Shown here piece after piece: positions 33,996 through 42,426 of a DNA stretch of 64,000 nt. The DNA comes from Lentimicrobiaceae bacterium (GTDB taxonomy: Bacteria > Bacteroidota > Bacteroidia > Bacteroidales > Lentimicrobiaceae). The notes below the pieces were generated by a model, which did no database searches, was not told the DNA's origin, and was given only the letters and a program-made list of their open reading frames with translations. Where the stretch lies: contig JACJXH010000007.1 of NCBI GenBank assembly GCA_020636745.1, positions 124,001 to 188,000 on the forward strand. The letters run 5' to 3'. Positions within the stretch are counted from its first letter, which is position 1, and each line of letters begins with the position of its first letter. A program made the position numbers and the translations under genes.

Positions 33996-36308
33996 TCAGA
34001 ATTTTCCCGACAGATTTTCCTGCGCAATTCTTCTCTTATTTGGGATTTTGCTCATCTCAAATAACAAATCGCCTCCGGCCATTAAGTCCTCATGCGTGAT
34101 GTAGAGTCTGGTGTATGGTTTCCCGTTTAAGAAAATACGCTTTATGTAAATGTTTTCTTTGGTCAGATTTTTGGTGCGAATGGTGAATTTCCGGCCATTT
34201 TCAAGGTGCAGGATCGCTTCGTTCACCGAAGGGCTGCCCAATGCATACTCATTACTTCCGGGGCATACAGGATAAAATCCCAAAGCACTGAAAATATACC
34301 AGGCCGACATCTGGCCGCAGTCATCGTTTCCGGGAAGCCCTCCTGGCTCAGGAGCATAGAGATTGTCCATTATCTGGTGAACCCGCTGCTGGGTTTTCCA
34401 TGGCTCGCCGGCATAGTTGTATAAGTAAGGAATGTGATGACTGGGTTCATTGCCATGTACATAATTTCCAATAATACCGCGTTTGTCAATATCCTCTGAC
34501 TCTTCAATATGCTTCTCGTCAAGCTGCATGGTAAACAGTGAGTCAAGATGGGCAGCCATTTGTGTGTTCCCTCCGGCCCATTCAATCAGCTTTGCCGGGT
34601 CATGAGGTACATAAAGCGAATAATTCCAGGCATTGCCTTCAATAAATCCTTGACCTTCGGTTTTTAGCGGGTCAAAATCTTTCTGCCATGACCCATCTGA
34701 AAGTTTTGGCCGCATAAAGCCACTTGTGCTGTCATAAATTTGCTCAAAAGAGCGGGCCCGGCGGTTATAAATGCCGGCAAGTCCTCTGTGTCCTGATTTT
34801 TGGGCCATTTGAGCAATGCACCAGTCGTCGTAAGCGTATTCAAGAGTTTTCGATGCCGCATTGGATGTCAGGTCAGCCGGAGCATAACCATATCCGATAT
34901 AGTCGCCTAACCCATCATACAGAGCATAGGTTGCACTTGCATCCATTGCTTCGAGCGCTTCAGCTGCATCAAAACCGCTAATTCCTTTTACATATGCATC
35001 GGCAATTACAGAAACGGCATGGTAGCCGGTCATACACCAGTTTTCATTAGCCTGATGTGACCAAACCGGAAGGATTCCATGGACACTTTGCCTGCGGTGT
35101 GCCAGCATGGAATTTATCATATCTGATGTTCGCTCTTGCTCAATTATTGTGAATAGGGGGTGTAATGCCCTGTATGTATCCCAAAGTGAAAAAGTTGAGT
35201 AGTTTGTAAAATCCTTGCTTTGATGTATGTTTTGATCCAGCCCGCGGTATTTCCCATCTGCATCCATGTATATTGTTGGCGATAAAAACGCATGGTAAAG
35301 ACTGGTGTAGAAATTTTGTTTGAGGGCTTCTGTTCCCGATACCTGTATTTTAGCCAGCTCTTTATTCCATAATCCGGCAGCCGCCAGTCTTATTTCGTCA
35401 AAGTCGAAACCCGGAATTTCAGCCTGCAGATTGTGCAAAGCCCCTTCGGTACTTACTCCTGAAATGGCAAACTTAACTTTGAGCTGTTCACCGGCCTGCA
35501 TTGAAAACCGAAACCAGGCTTTGATGTTTTTACCTGCCATTTCGGGAAAGTTTTCCTTTTCATTGAACTTACGATAAAAACCCCGGTATAAAAGAGGCTC
35601 TTCATTTTCGTAGCCATAGTTGCTGATGGGTTTCGATAAAACCATGGCAAAATAAATGGTCCGTGTTCTTGCCCAGCCGCGGGTTTGCCGGTAACCGGTT
35701 ATCAATGTGTCATTTTCAACACGTATGAATTGCCAGATGTTTTTACCCGGGTAATTGTATATACCGGCTGTCAAGTCCAGTATAAGATTTGTTTCACCTG
35801 ATTTTTCATAAGTATATTGGTGAAATCCTGCTCTGGCAGTAGCGGTAAGTTCAGCCTGAATGTTATAATCGTCCAGTATTACTGAATAGTATCCCGGTGA
35901 GGCTTTTTCCTTTTCATGCGAAAACCGGCTTCTGTATCCGCTGTCAGGGTTGTCTTTTGTTCCCGGGTTAAGCTTCAATTTGCCAGTGGTTGGCATCAAA
36001 AGAAAATCACCGAGATCGCTATGGCCGGTTCCCGAAAAATGAGTGTGGCTGAATCCGCAGATTGTTTTATCATTATACTGATAGCCAGCACAATAAGCGT
36101 AAACTTCTTTGTTGTATCCCTGGCCTGTTGAGTAAGAAATGGTATCGGTATCGGGGCTGAGTTGAACCATCCCGAAAGGGACTGTTGCTCCGGGGAAAGT
36201 ATGCCCCATGTGATCAGTGCCAGTAAACGGGTTTACATAATCAATGGCTTGCTGCGCCTGAACTATATAGCTGGATATTACAAGCAAAGAAAAAAGAAGG
36301 TGTTTCAT
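33996..36308 (-). CDS. Secreted GH92-family alpha-mannosidase
   Basis: 770 residues, signal peptide MKHLLFSLLVISSYIVQAQ. The start of the mature protein, YVNPFTGTDHMGHTFPGATVPFGMVQ in outline, is diagnostic of glycoside hydrolase family 92. The catalytic-domain motifs are present: GNEPSHH with the likely general acid Glu621, and LPGNDDCGQMSAW with Asp662/Asp663, which correspond to the acid and base residues described for Bacteroides GH92 enzymes. The family is calcium-dependent and inverts alpha-mannosidic linkages of N-glycans and yeast mannan. There is no lipobox and no T9SS domain, so it is probably periplasmic. No SusC/SusD pair or other glycan enzyme is adjacent, so it is not part of a normal polysaccharide utilisation locus. 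Confidence 0.95.
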   Translation of the reverse strand: MKHLLFSLLVISSYIVQAQQAIDYVNPFTGTDHMGHTFPGATVPFGMVQLSPDTDTISYSTGQGYNKEVYAYCAGYQYNDKTICGFSHTHFSGTGHSDLGDFLLMPTTGKLKLNPGTKDNPDSGYRSRFSHEKEKASPGYYSVILDDYNIQAELTATARAGFHQYTYEKSGETNLILDLTAGIYNYPGKNIWQFIRVENDTLITGYRQTRGWARTRTIYFAMVLSKPISNYGYENEEPLLYRGFYRKFNEKENFPEMAGKNIKAWFRFSMQAGEQLKVKFAISGVSTEGALHNLQAEIPGFDFDEIRLAAAGLWNKELAKIQVSGTEALKQNFYTSLYHAFLSPTIYMDADGKYRGLDQNIHQSKDFTNYSTFSLWDTYRALHPLFTIIEQERTSDMINSMLAHRRQSVHGILPVWSHQANENWCMTGYHAVSVIADAYVKGISGFDAAEALEAMDASATYALYDGLGDYIGYGYAPADLTSNAASKTLEYAYDDWCIAQMAQKSGHRGLAGIYNRRARSFEQIYDSTSGFMRPKLSDGSWQKDFDPLKTEGQGFIEGNAWNYSLYVPHDPAKLIEWAGGNTQMAAHLDSLFTMQLDEKHIEESEDIDKRGIIGNYVHGNEPSHHIPYLYNYAGEPWKTQQRVHQIMDNLYAPEPGGLPGNDDCGQMSAWYIFSALGFYPVCPGSNEYALGSPSVNEAILHLENGRKFTIRTKNLTKENIYIKRIFLNGKPYTRLYITHEDLMAGGDLLFEMSKIPNKRRIAQENLSGKF

Positions 36309-36329
36309 CGGAAATTATTTTAACTGGCG

Positions 36330-36337
36330 CAAACTTA
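36330..36337 (-). promoter_or_regulatory. Candidate -7 element for the GH92 gene
   Basis: TAAGTTTG on the minus strand fits TAnnTTTG and lies 22-29 bp upstream of the start codon. No good -33 partner was seen. Confidence 0.3.
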
Positions 36338-36489
36338 ATCAAAAGACGGCTAATTGTTTGCTTTTCACTATTGAGTGAGCCTTATTTTGAGTTGAGTGCG
36401 GGCGTTTTCAGGCTTGCTGTTGGATGAATGTCAATTTTTTTTCTGTCCGGACTCAATCCGTAAAATTTTATCCTTAACTTTCGTACATA

Positions 36490-36497
36490 TAAATTTG
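36490..36497 (+). promoter_or_regulatory. Candidate -7 element for the SQR-like gene
   Basis: TAAATTTG matches TAnnTTTG, 51-58 bp upstream of the ATG at 36548. The -33 region is T-rich without a clear TTTG. Confidence 0.35.
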
Positions 36498-36547
36498 CAA
36501 TAGAGATGTTTGGTATTTAATGTAAAATTTAATTCTGGTTCTACAAA

Positions 36548-38005
36548 ATGGCAAAAGTAGTTGTATTGGGCGCTGGTATTGCAGGTCATACCGCAGCCGC
36601 ATTTTTACGCAAAAAACTGGGGAAGCAGCACGAAGTGGTTGTTGTTACACCCAACTCTTATTATCAATGGATACCTTCAAACATTTGGGTTGGGGTTGGC
36701 AGAATGACCGTTGATCAGGTCAGGTTTAAACTGGAGCCTTTATACAAACGATGGGGCATTGATTTCAGGCAGGCCAGGGCTTTGAGTATTCATCCGGAAG
36801 GAGATGCCGAATCGGCCAGGCCTTTTGTCACTATTGAATATACAACTCAGGAAAAGAAATCGCAGACCGATAAGGTAGATTACGATTTTTTGGTAAATGC
36901 GACAGGCCCTAAACTTAATTTTGATGCAACCGAAGGTCTGGGCCCCGGTAAGAATTCTGTTTCTGTTTGCTCTTACGATCATGCAGCTCATGCATGGGAA
37001 AAACTGCAGGAGTCATTTGCAAAAATGGAAAATGGTGAAAAACAACGTTTTGTAATAGGTACCGGTCATCCTATGGCTACCTGTCAGGGCGCAGCATTTG
37101 AGTATATTCTGAATGTAGCTTTTGAAATCAGAAAACGAAAGCTTGACCATCTTGCCGAAATAACATGGTTAACCAATGAATATGAACTTGGCGATTTTGG
37201 TATGGGAGGTGCCTATATAAAAAGAGGAGGATATATCACTTCTACCCGTGTATTTGCTGAGTCGTTTCTTGGCGAAAACGGCATTAAGTGGGTTAAACGA
37301 GCTGGTGTGAAAAAGGTGGAAGCAGGTGTTATTCATTATGAAACCCTGGATGGAGAGGAAAATAAGATCGATTTTGATTTTTCGATGCTGATTCCAGCCT
37401 TTGCAGGGGTAGGTATCAAAGCTTTTGACAAAACCGGGGCCGATATTTCATCGGTGCTTTTTGCTCCTAATGGCCTTATGAAAGTAGATGCAGATTACAC
37501 CCCCAAACCGTTCGATGACTGGAGCGCTGCTGATTGGCCTGAAACTTATCAAAGCCCGGCATATCATAATATTTATGCACCAGGCATTGCTTTTGCTCCG
37601 CCTCATGCCATTTCAAAGCCAATGACCAGTAAAAACGGAACTGCCATTTTCCCTTCACCTCCGCGAACCGGTATGCCTTCAGGAGTAATGGGTAAAATTG
37701 TGGCTGAAAATATTATCAATGAAATTAAAACCGGAAAACAGGAGTTTAAACACAGGGCAAGTATGGGCAAAATGGGTGCAGCCTGTATTGTTTCTGCCGG
37801 TTATGGCATGCGCCGGGGTGCTGCAGCTACCATGACTGTGCATCCGATTGTGCCTGATTGGGAGAAATATCCTGAATATGGCCGTGATATTAAATATACC
37901 ATGGGCGAAGCCGGTTTGGCCGGCCACTGGATGAAATGGTTTATGCATTATATGTTTTTGCATAAAGCCAAAGGCTATCCATTTTGGTGGCTGCTGCCTG
38001 AATAG
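36548..38005 (+). CDS. Sulfide:quinone oxidoreductase-like FAD flavoprotein
   Basis: 485 residues. FAD-binding GAGIAG (8-13) in the N-terminal Rossmann fold, second FAD region VNATGPKLNF (117-125), and cysteines Cys141, Cys179 (PMATCQGAAFEY) and Cys413 (AACIVSAG). Cys179 and Cys413 are placed like the redox-active pair of sulfide:quinone reductases; PAFAGV and the PPHAISKP segment also fit. The C-terminus (461-483, WMKWFMHYMF...PFWWLLPE) is an aromatic amphipathic helix of the sort that docks SQRs on the membrane. Length and cysteine pattern suggest one of the longer SQR types (III or VI). It would oxidise sulfide and pass electrons to quinone. Immediately followed by a 52-codon ORF. Function is inferred from motifs only; a related NADH dehydrogenase-like flavoprotein is less likely because of the cysteines. 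Confidence 0.8.
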   Translation: MAKVVVLGAGIAGHTAAAFLRKKLGKQHEVVVVTPNSYYQWIPSNIWVGVGRMTVDQVRFKLEPLYKRWGIDFRQARALSIHPEGDAESARPFVTIEYTTQEKKSQTDKVDYDFLVNATGPKLNFDATEGLGPGKNSVSVCSYDHAAHAWEKLQESFAKMENGEKQRFVIGTGHPMATCQGAAFEYILNVAFEIRKRKLDHLAEITWLTNEYELGDFGMGGAYIKRGGYITSTRVFAESFLGENGIKWVKRAGVKKVEAGVIHYETLDGEENKIDFDFSMLIPAFAGVGIKAFDKTGADISSVLFAPNGLMKVDADYTPKPFDDWSAADWPETYQSPAYHNIYAPGIAFAPPHAISKPMTSKNGTAIFPSPPRTGMPSGVMGKIVAENIINEIKTGKQEFKHRASMGKMGAACIVSAGYGMRRGAAATMTVHPIVPDWEKYPEYGRDIKYTMGEAGLAGHWMKWFMHYMFLHKAKGYPFWWLLPE

Positions 38006-38020
38006 CAATTAGCTGAGTAA

Positions 38021-38059
38021 TGCACCATGGCCTCTTACGGCAGCTTGAAAAATGGTGCA
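38021..38059. repeat. Inverted repeat between the SQR-like gene and the small ORF
   Basis: TGCACCAT and ATGGTGCA form a perfect 8-bp inverted repeat with a 23-nt spacer, 16 bp after the SQR stop codon. There is no T-run, so it may be an mRNA-stability or protein-binding element and not a terminator. Confidence 0.4.
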
Positions 38060-38122
38060 CATCTGGCTTATTCCATTTGCATTAAATTCATTTTTCCGTT
38101 GAATTCAATAAAAAACTGTACA

Positions 38123-38281
38123 ATGAAAAACAAAACTATAAAAGCATATTCAGACGAATCTTATCCCCCGTTTCCAACCAGGAGTACTCTTTTCTGGAGA
38201 CGGTTTATGCCCTGGCAAGCCATCAGATTTTTTGTGCTCAATCTCAGAATTATTAAAATTGTGGTTGGCGGACACTCGTAA
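38123..38281 (+). CDS. Small amphipathic ORF downstream of the SQR-like gene
   Basis: 52 codons (MKNKTIKAYSDESYPPFP...). An upstream in-frame ATG at 38027 would give 84 residues but crosses the inverted repeat and has an atypical sequence, so I chose 38123. After a polar, Pro-rich first 20 residues the protein has TLFWRRFMPWQAIRFF followed by a hydrophobic, basic stretch (VLNLRIIKIVVGG) ending HS. This looks like a membrane-surface or single-span peptide. It is on the same strand as the SQR-like gene, 117 bp downstream. I do not know the family; a companion role to the flavoprotein is only an inference from position. Confidence 0.55.
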   Translation: MKNKTIKAYSDESYPPFPTRSTLFWRRFMPWQAIRFFVLNLRIIKIVVGGHS

Positions 38282-38392
38282 AATTAAAATTTGATGCATT
38301 GCTTGTTATTGTATTGAAATACGGTAAATGCATCATGGAATGATGGCAGTCCGGAATTTCCGGTGAATGATTTGTCAGGTCAGTTGTTGGTC

Positions 38393-41194
38393 TCAGTGAG
38401 CTTCCAGCCAGTTATTCCCGGTGCTCATTTCAACTTCAACCGGCACATCGAGCTCAAGGGCTGATTTCATCAGCTTTTCGATGATAGGCTTTACCATTTC
38501 AAGTTCCGGCTTGTAAATATCAAACACCAGTTCATCATGAACCTGAAGTATCATTTTTGACTTCAGGTTTTTTTGTGTAAACTCGTTGTGAATGTTAATC
38601 ATGGCAATTTTAATCATATCGGCTGATGAGCCCTGAATAGGCGCGTTGATGGCATTTCGCTCGGCAAATCCCCTGACAATGGCATTGTTCGAGTTGATGT
38701 CGCGCAAATAGCGACGGCGTTTTTTCAATGTTTCAACATAGCCGTTTGCTTTTGCAAAAGCGATGGTATCGTCCATGTATTGTCTTATTCCGGGAAACCG
38801 GTCAAAGTATTGGCTGATGATATCAGCTGCTTCGCGGCGAGGAATGGCCAGTTGCTCTGAAAGCCCGAATGCAGAAATGCCGTATATAATTCCAAAGTTA
38901 ACCGTTTTGGCGTTTCGGCGCATGTCTCTGCTTACTTCTTCGATACTTGTATTGTATATGCGGGCTGCCGTAGCAGTGTGAATGTCAAGTCCTTGCCTGA
39001 AAGCTTCCTGCATTGCTTCGTCTTTGCTCATATGAGCGATGATTCTCAATTCAATTTGCGAGTAATCAGCCGATAGCAAGGTAAATTCTTCATTTCTGGG
39101 AATAAATGCCTTTCTGATTTCTCTGCCCCGTTCAGTACGGATAGGTATATTTTGCAGATTAGGATTGTTGGAACTGAGACGGCCTGTGGCGGCCACTGCC
39201 TGATTAAATGATGAATGTACTCTTCCCGTGCGCGGATTCACCAACAAGGGTAAAGTATCAACATAAGTTGACTTAAGTTTTGTGAGCGAACGATAATCAA
39301 GGATTAACTGAACAATTGGATGTTTATGAATAAGTTTCTGAAGAATTTCCTCGCCGGTTGAATGCTGCTTGGTTTTGGTCTGTTTGGGGTTTTCTGATAA
39401 ACGCATGCGGTCAAACAATACCTCACCTAATTGTTTGGGTGAAGCAATGTTAAAACGTTCTCCGGCATGTTGGTAAATTTCATTTTCAACCTGTCTGATT
39501 TCAGTTTCAAGACCGGCAGAGTATGTGTTCAGGTTTTGTGTATCAATTTTTATTCCTTCGGCTTCCATTGATGCCAGCACTTTTACCAGCGGAACTTCAA
39601 TTTCATCAAAAAGCTGTCGTGTAGCTGTTTGTTCGAGCATTGGCTCCAGTTTTTGGCGGAGCTGGAGCGTGATATCTGCATCTTCTGCAGCATATTCTTT
39701 GATGCTTTCCAATTCTACCTGACGCATATTTTTTTGGTTCTTCCCTTTCTTCCCAATCAGACTTTCAATAGAAACCGGTTGGTAATTAAGGTAGGTAAGC
39801 GAAAGGTAATCCATATTATGCCGCAAATCAGGTTCGACCAGATAATGGGCAAGCATAGTGTCAAACATGGGGCCATTCACGCGGGTATCGTACCAGCTCA
39901 GCACTGCAATGTCAAACTTGAGATTTTGCCCTGTTTTTTCGATGGACTGGTCTTCAAGTAAAGGTGAAAATTCTTTTACAATCTCAAGAGCCTGAGCATA
40001 ATTATCTGGAACAGGCACATACCATGCCTCGAAAGGCTCAATACAGAAAGACATTCCGACCAGCTCTACATTGTTAACATCCAATCCTGTGGTTTCTGTG
40101 TCGAAGCAGAATGCTCCGGCGGTTTTAAGCCGGCTGATAAGTGCTGCCCTTTTTTCAATGGTGTCAACCAGGTGGTATGTATGAGGCGTGTTCTCAATGG
40201 TTCTCACATCTGATTCAACAGGCAGTATTTCTCCCATTGCACTGAATAAATCAGGTGTTGAGGATGATGAAGCAGCTCCGGTAAAGTCAGCTCCGGCTTC
40301 TGCCAATGAAATATCTGTAAAGACTCTTTTTGCAAATGTGCGAAACTCCAACTCTTCGAGCAGTTGCTTAAGTTCAGCAACATCAGGGCTTGTGAGTAAT
40401 AATGCATCAGGGTTAAAGCTAATGGGCACATCAAGGATGATAGTGGCCAGTTGCTTGGACATGAGTGCCTGTTCTGCGTAAGTTTTTACTTTTTCGCGCA
40501 TTGATGCCTTTTCAATTTTATCGGCATGGGCAATCAGGTTTTCTATTGTATCATACTCTTCAAGTAACTTGCGGGCGGTTACCTCTCCAACCCCGGGAAT
40601 GCCGGGGATATTGTCAGAAGCATCGCCCCAGAGACCTAACATATCAATGACCTGTTCGGTCCGTTTTACACCAAATTTTTCGCAAACTTCCCTGATGCCC
40701 ATAACGACTGGTTTTTCACCGGGTTTGCCAGGCTTATATTGCCATACATTTTCATTTACAAGTTGCCCGAAGTCCTTATCGGGTGTCATCATAAATACTT
40801 GAAACCCTGTTTTACCTGCTTCAGTGGCCAATGTGCCGATGACGTCATCGGCTTCAAAGCCATCAACTGCCAGTATAGGAATGTTAAAGGCTTTAATCAG
40901 CCTTTTAATATATGGTATGGCAGAGGCAATATCTTCAGGCATGGCTTCGCGGTTTGCTTTGTATTCGGCAAATCCCTCGTGCCTTACTGTAGGAGCCTGT
41001 GTGTCGAAGGCCACGCCAATATGCGTGGGTTTCTCGTTTTTTATGACATCATAAAGCGAATTGGCAAATCCCAGAACAGCAGAGGTGTTGAGTCCTTTTG
41101 AGTTGATGCGCGGATTTTTATTGAGAGCATAATAGGCTCTGTAAATCAGTGCCATGGCATCTAAAAGGAATAGCTTTTTTGGGGGATTTGACAT
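38393..41194 (-). CDS. polA: DNA polymerase I
   Basis: 933 residues with all three activities visible. 5'-3' exonuclease domain (1 to about 300): DAMALIYRAYY, DGFEADDVIGTLA, MTPDKDFGQL, GDASDNIPGIPGVG. 3'-5' proofreading domain (about 340-530): FDTETTGLD with Asp365/Glu367 intact, so proofreading is probably functional. Polymerase domain (about 560-933): motif A DYSQIELRI, O-helix RRNAKTVNFGIIYG, motif C QVHDELVFD. It replaces RNA primers and fills repair gaps. It lies 218 bp downstream of the AtpI-like gene on the same strand and has a candidate -7 element of its own at 41253. Confidence 0.98.
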   Translation of the reverse strand: MSNPPKKLFLLDAMALIYRAYYALNKNPRINSKGLNTSAVLGFANSLYDVIKNEKPTHIGVAFDTQAPTVRHEGFAEYKANREAMPEDIASAIPYIKRLIKAFNIPILAVDGFEADDVIGTLATEAGKTGFQVFMMTPDKDFGQLVNENVWQYKPGKPGEKPVVMGIREVCEKFGVKRTEQVIDMLGLWGDASDNIPGIPGVGEVTARKLLEEYDTIENLIAHADKIEKASMREKVKTYAEQALMSKQLATIILDVPISFNPDALLLTSPDVAELKQLLEELEFRTFAKRVFTDISLAEAGADFTGAASSSSTPDLFSAMGEILPVESDVRTIENTPHTYHLVDTIEKRAALISRLKTAGAFCFDTETTGLDVNNVELVGMSFCIEPFEAWYVPVPDNYAQALEIVKEFSPLLEDQSIEKTGQNLKFDIAVLSWYDTRVNGPMFDTMLAHYLVEPDLRHNMDYLSLTYLNYQPVSIESLIGKKGKNQKNMRQVELESIKEYAAEDADITLQLRQKLEPMLEQTATRQLFDEIEVPLVKVLASMEAEGIKIDTQNLNTYSAGLETEIRQVENEIYQHAGERFNIASPKQLGEVLFDRMRLSENPKQTKTKQHSTGEEILQKLIHKHPIVQLILDYRSLTKLKSTYVDTLPLLVNPRTGRVHSSFNQAVAATGRLSSNNPNLQNIPIRTERGREIRKAFIPRNEEFTLLSADYSQIELRIIAHMSKDEAMQEAFRQGLDIHTATAARIYNTSIEEVSRDMRRNAKTVNFGIIYGISAFGLSEQLAIPRREAADIISQYFDRFPGIRQYMDDTIAFAKANGYVETLKKRRRYLRDINSNNAIVRGFAERNAINAPIQGSSADMIKIAMINIHNEFTQKNLKSKMILQVHDELVFDIYKPELEMVKPIIEKLMKSALELDVPVEVEMSTGNNWLEAH

Positions 41195-41252
41195 AAATAG
41201 GAGGTTTTATTGATTTTTGTATAAAGAATAATGCTGTGAATGACTGCTCACA

Positions 41253-41260
41253 CAAAAGTA
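41253..41260 (-). promoter_or_regulatory. Candidate -7 element for polA
   Basis: TACTTTTG on the minus strand matches TAnnTTTG, 59-66 bp upstream of the polA start. A -33 box at the usual spacing is not obvious. Confidence 0.35.
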
Positions 41261-41412
41261 CTAAACAAGTGAAACAGTTTGAAGGTAAAATGCCTGAAGA
41301 TGATATCGGCCTGTTTGCCGAGGCCTGAGTTTAGGGCCAGAATATCATCGGGGTGCCGGGTTGAATGGCATTGATTCCGGCCAAATCAGTGAAATTATAT
41401 TGAATTTCAATT

Positions 41413-41784
41413 TTACTTTCTAAGGAAAAAGGTGACCTCAAATGCAGTGAAAATGACGTAAAGAATAAAAAAACTGATAATAAAGTTAACCGCATCAGGT
41501 TTATTGGTGAAAGCATAAACAACAATAACGATGAGGTAGCCCAGCAGTCGGATTATGGAATTTGCCATGAATGCTGTAACAAAACCGGAGGGAGTGCTTT
41601 CAATTTTTTTTTGCAAAAAATAAAATGAAATCAAAGTTGCGGCAGTGAAGAATACGAGAAGATAGGGTAGGGCAGGGCTAATAAATGAAGGTGGAATTAC
41701 CAGCATGGCTGCTATAATTGCCATACCGGTAATGGTTGCCATAATCAGCAGCTGCTTTGAAAACAATCTTAATTTCTGATTCAT
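41413..41784 (-). CDS. Small four-helix membrane protein, AtpI-like
   Basis: 123 residues with four predicted membrane segments (about 10-30, 38-55, 70-93, 98-118). In Bacteroidota a protein of this size and layout often lies between atpZ and atpB at the head of the ATP synthase operon, and it probably plays the AtpI assembly or magnesium role. It follows the AtpZ gene by 4 bp. Here no atpB comes next; the next gene on the strand is polA. Sequence identity to AtpI is not obvious by eye; the call rests on context and topology. Confidence 0.6.
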   Translation of the reverse strand: MNQKLRLFSKQLLIMATITGMAIIAAMLVIPPSFISPALPYLLVFFTAATLISFYFLQKKIESTPSGFVTAFMANSIIRLLGYLIVIVVYAFTNKPDAVNFIISFFILYVIFTAFEVTFFLRK

Positions 41785-41788
41785 TGAT

Positions 41789-42025
41789 TTATTTATTGAT
41801 GTCAGTTATTTCTTTAATAAGCAACCAGATTGATCCGGCAACAGCAATAAGAGAGAAAAGGATTGTAAAAATGGGTATACCCAGATTTAACCATTCATCG
41901 GTAAGATAACCGCCAAACGCACCCACGGCAATCAGCACACCCATTTGTACAGCCAGGGCTGAATACCTGGCGTAATTGGCCATAGGGTTGCGCCCTGGTT
42001 TATGCTTCCTGTGGTTTTTCGGCAT
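41789..42025 (-). CDS. atpZ: AtpZ/AtpI-family protein
   Basis: 78 residues with two membrane helices (about 25-42 and 52-70) joined by a short loop (TDEWLNLGIP). The N-terminus is basic (KNHRKHKPGR) and is followed by NYARYSALAVQMG, characteristic of the small AtpZ proteins that assist F1Fo ATP synthase assembly. The chosen ATG overlaps the bactofilin gene by 26 bp; an internal ATG at 41983 would remove the overlap but also the basic N-terminus. Translational coupling with bactofilin is likely. Confidence 0.8.
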   Translation of the reverse strand: MPKNHRKHKPGRNPMANYARYSALAVQMGVLIAVGAFGGYLTDEWLNLGIPIFTILFSLIAVAGSIWLLIKEITDINK

Positions 42026-42395
42026 ACATTATCGGCGCTTCCTGTTGGTTCTGATTGTCCATGCTGCATGAACCATTAAATTTTGCGCCCGGTTCTATGG
42101 CCAGTTTGCTGGTGTATATTTCACCTGACACAACGGCGGTGGCTTTAAGTGAAAGAAGTTCTTTTACGATAATCGTTCCGGAGGCCCGGCCTTCGATATC
42201 AGCATTGATACATTTAATTTCACCTTCTATGGAGCCGGTAGAGCCTAAAATTACTTTTCCTCCGGCTTCAACATTGCCATTTAATGAACCATCGATTCTT
42301 ATATTTCCATTTGATTGTATGTCGCCGGTAATAAATGTTCCTGATTGAATCAGGTTGGCTGATGATGGAGGCTCGGGTATTGTGTTCTTGGCCAT
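42000..42395 (-). CDS. Bactofilin (polymer-forming cytoskeletal protein)
   Basis: 131 residues dominated by a DUF583/bactofilin beta-helix with regular IDGSLNGNVEAGGKVILG-type turns (about 15-115), framed by short Pro/Ser-rich tails. Bactofilins polymerise without nucleotide into membrane-attached filaments and often scaffold cell-wall enzymes. It lies 31 bp downstream of porW and overlaps atpZ, so it is probably in one transcript with both. An M23 peptidase gene, a frequent bactofilin partner elsewhere, starts divergently on the other side of porW. Confidence 0.88.
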   Translation of the reverse strand: MAKNTIPEPPSSANLIQSGTFITGDIQSNGNIRIDGSLNGNVEAGGKVILGSTGSIEGEIKCINADIEGRASGTIIVKELLSLKATAVVSGEIYTSKLAIEPGAKFNGSCSMDNQNQQEAPIMYAEKPQEA

Positions 42396-42426
42396 GTTGG
42401 TACTTGTGTTTTAAAACGAAAGAAAG

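Noticed and set aside
41331..41525. 64-codon frame overlapping the AtpI-like gene
   Set aside because: Different frame of the same strand as a good membrane-protein gene; its hydrophobic start is a shadow of that gene.
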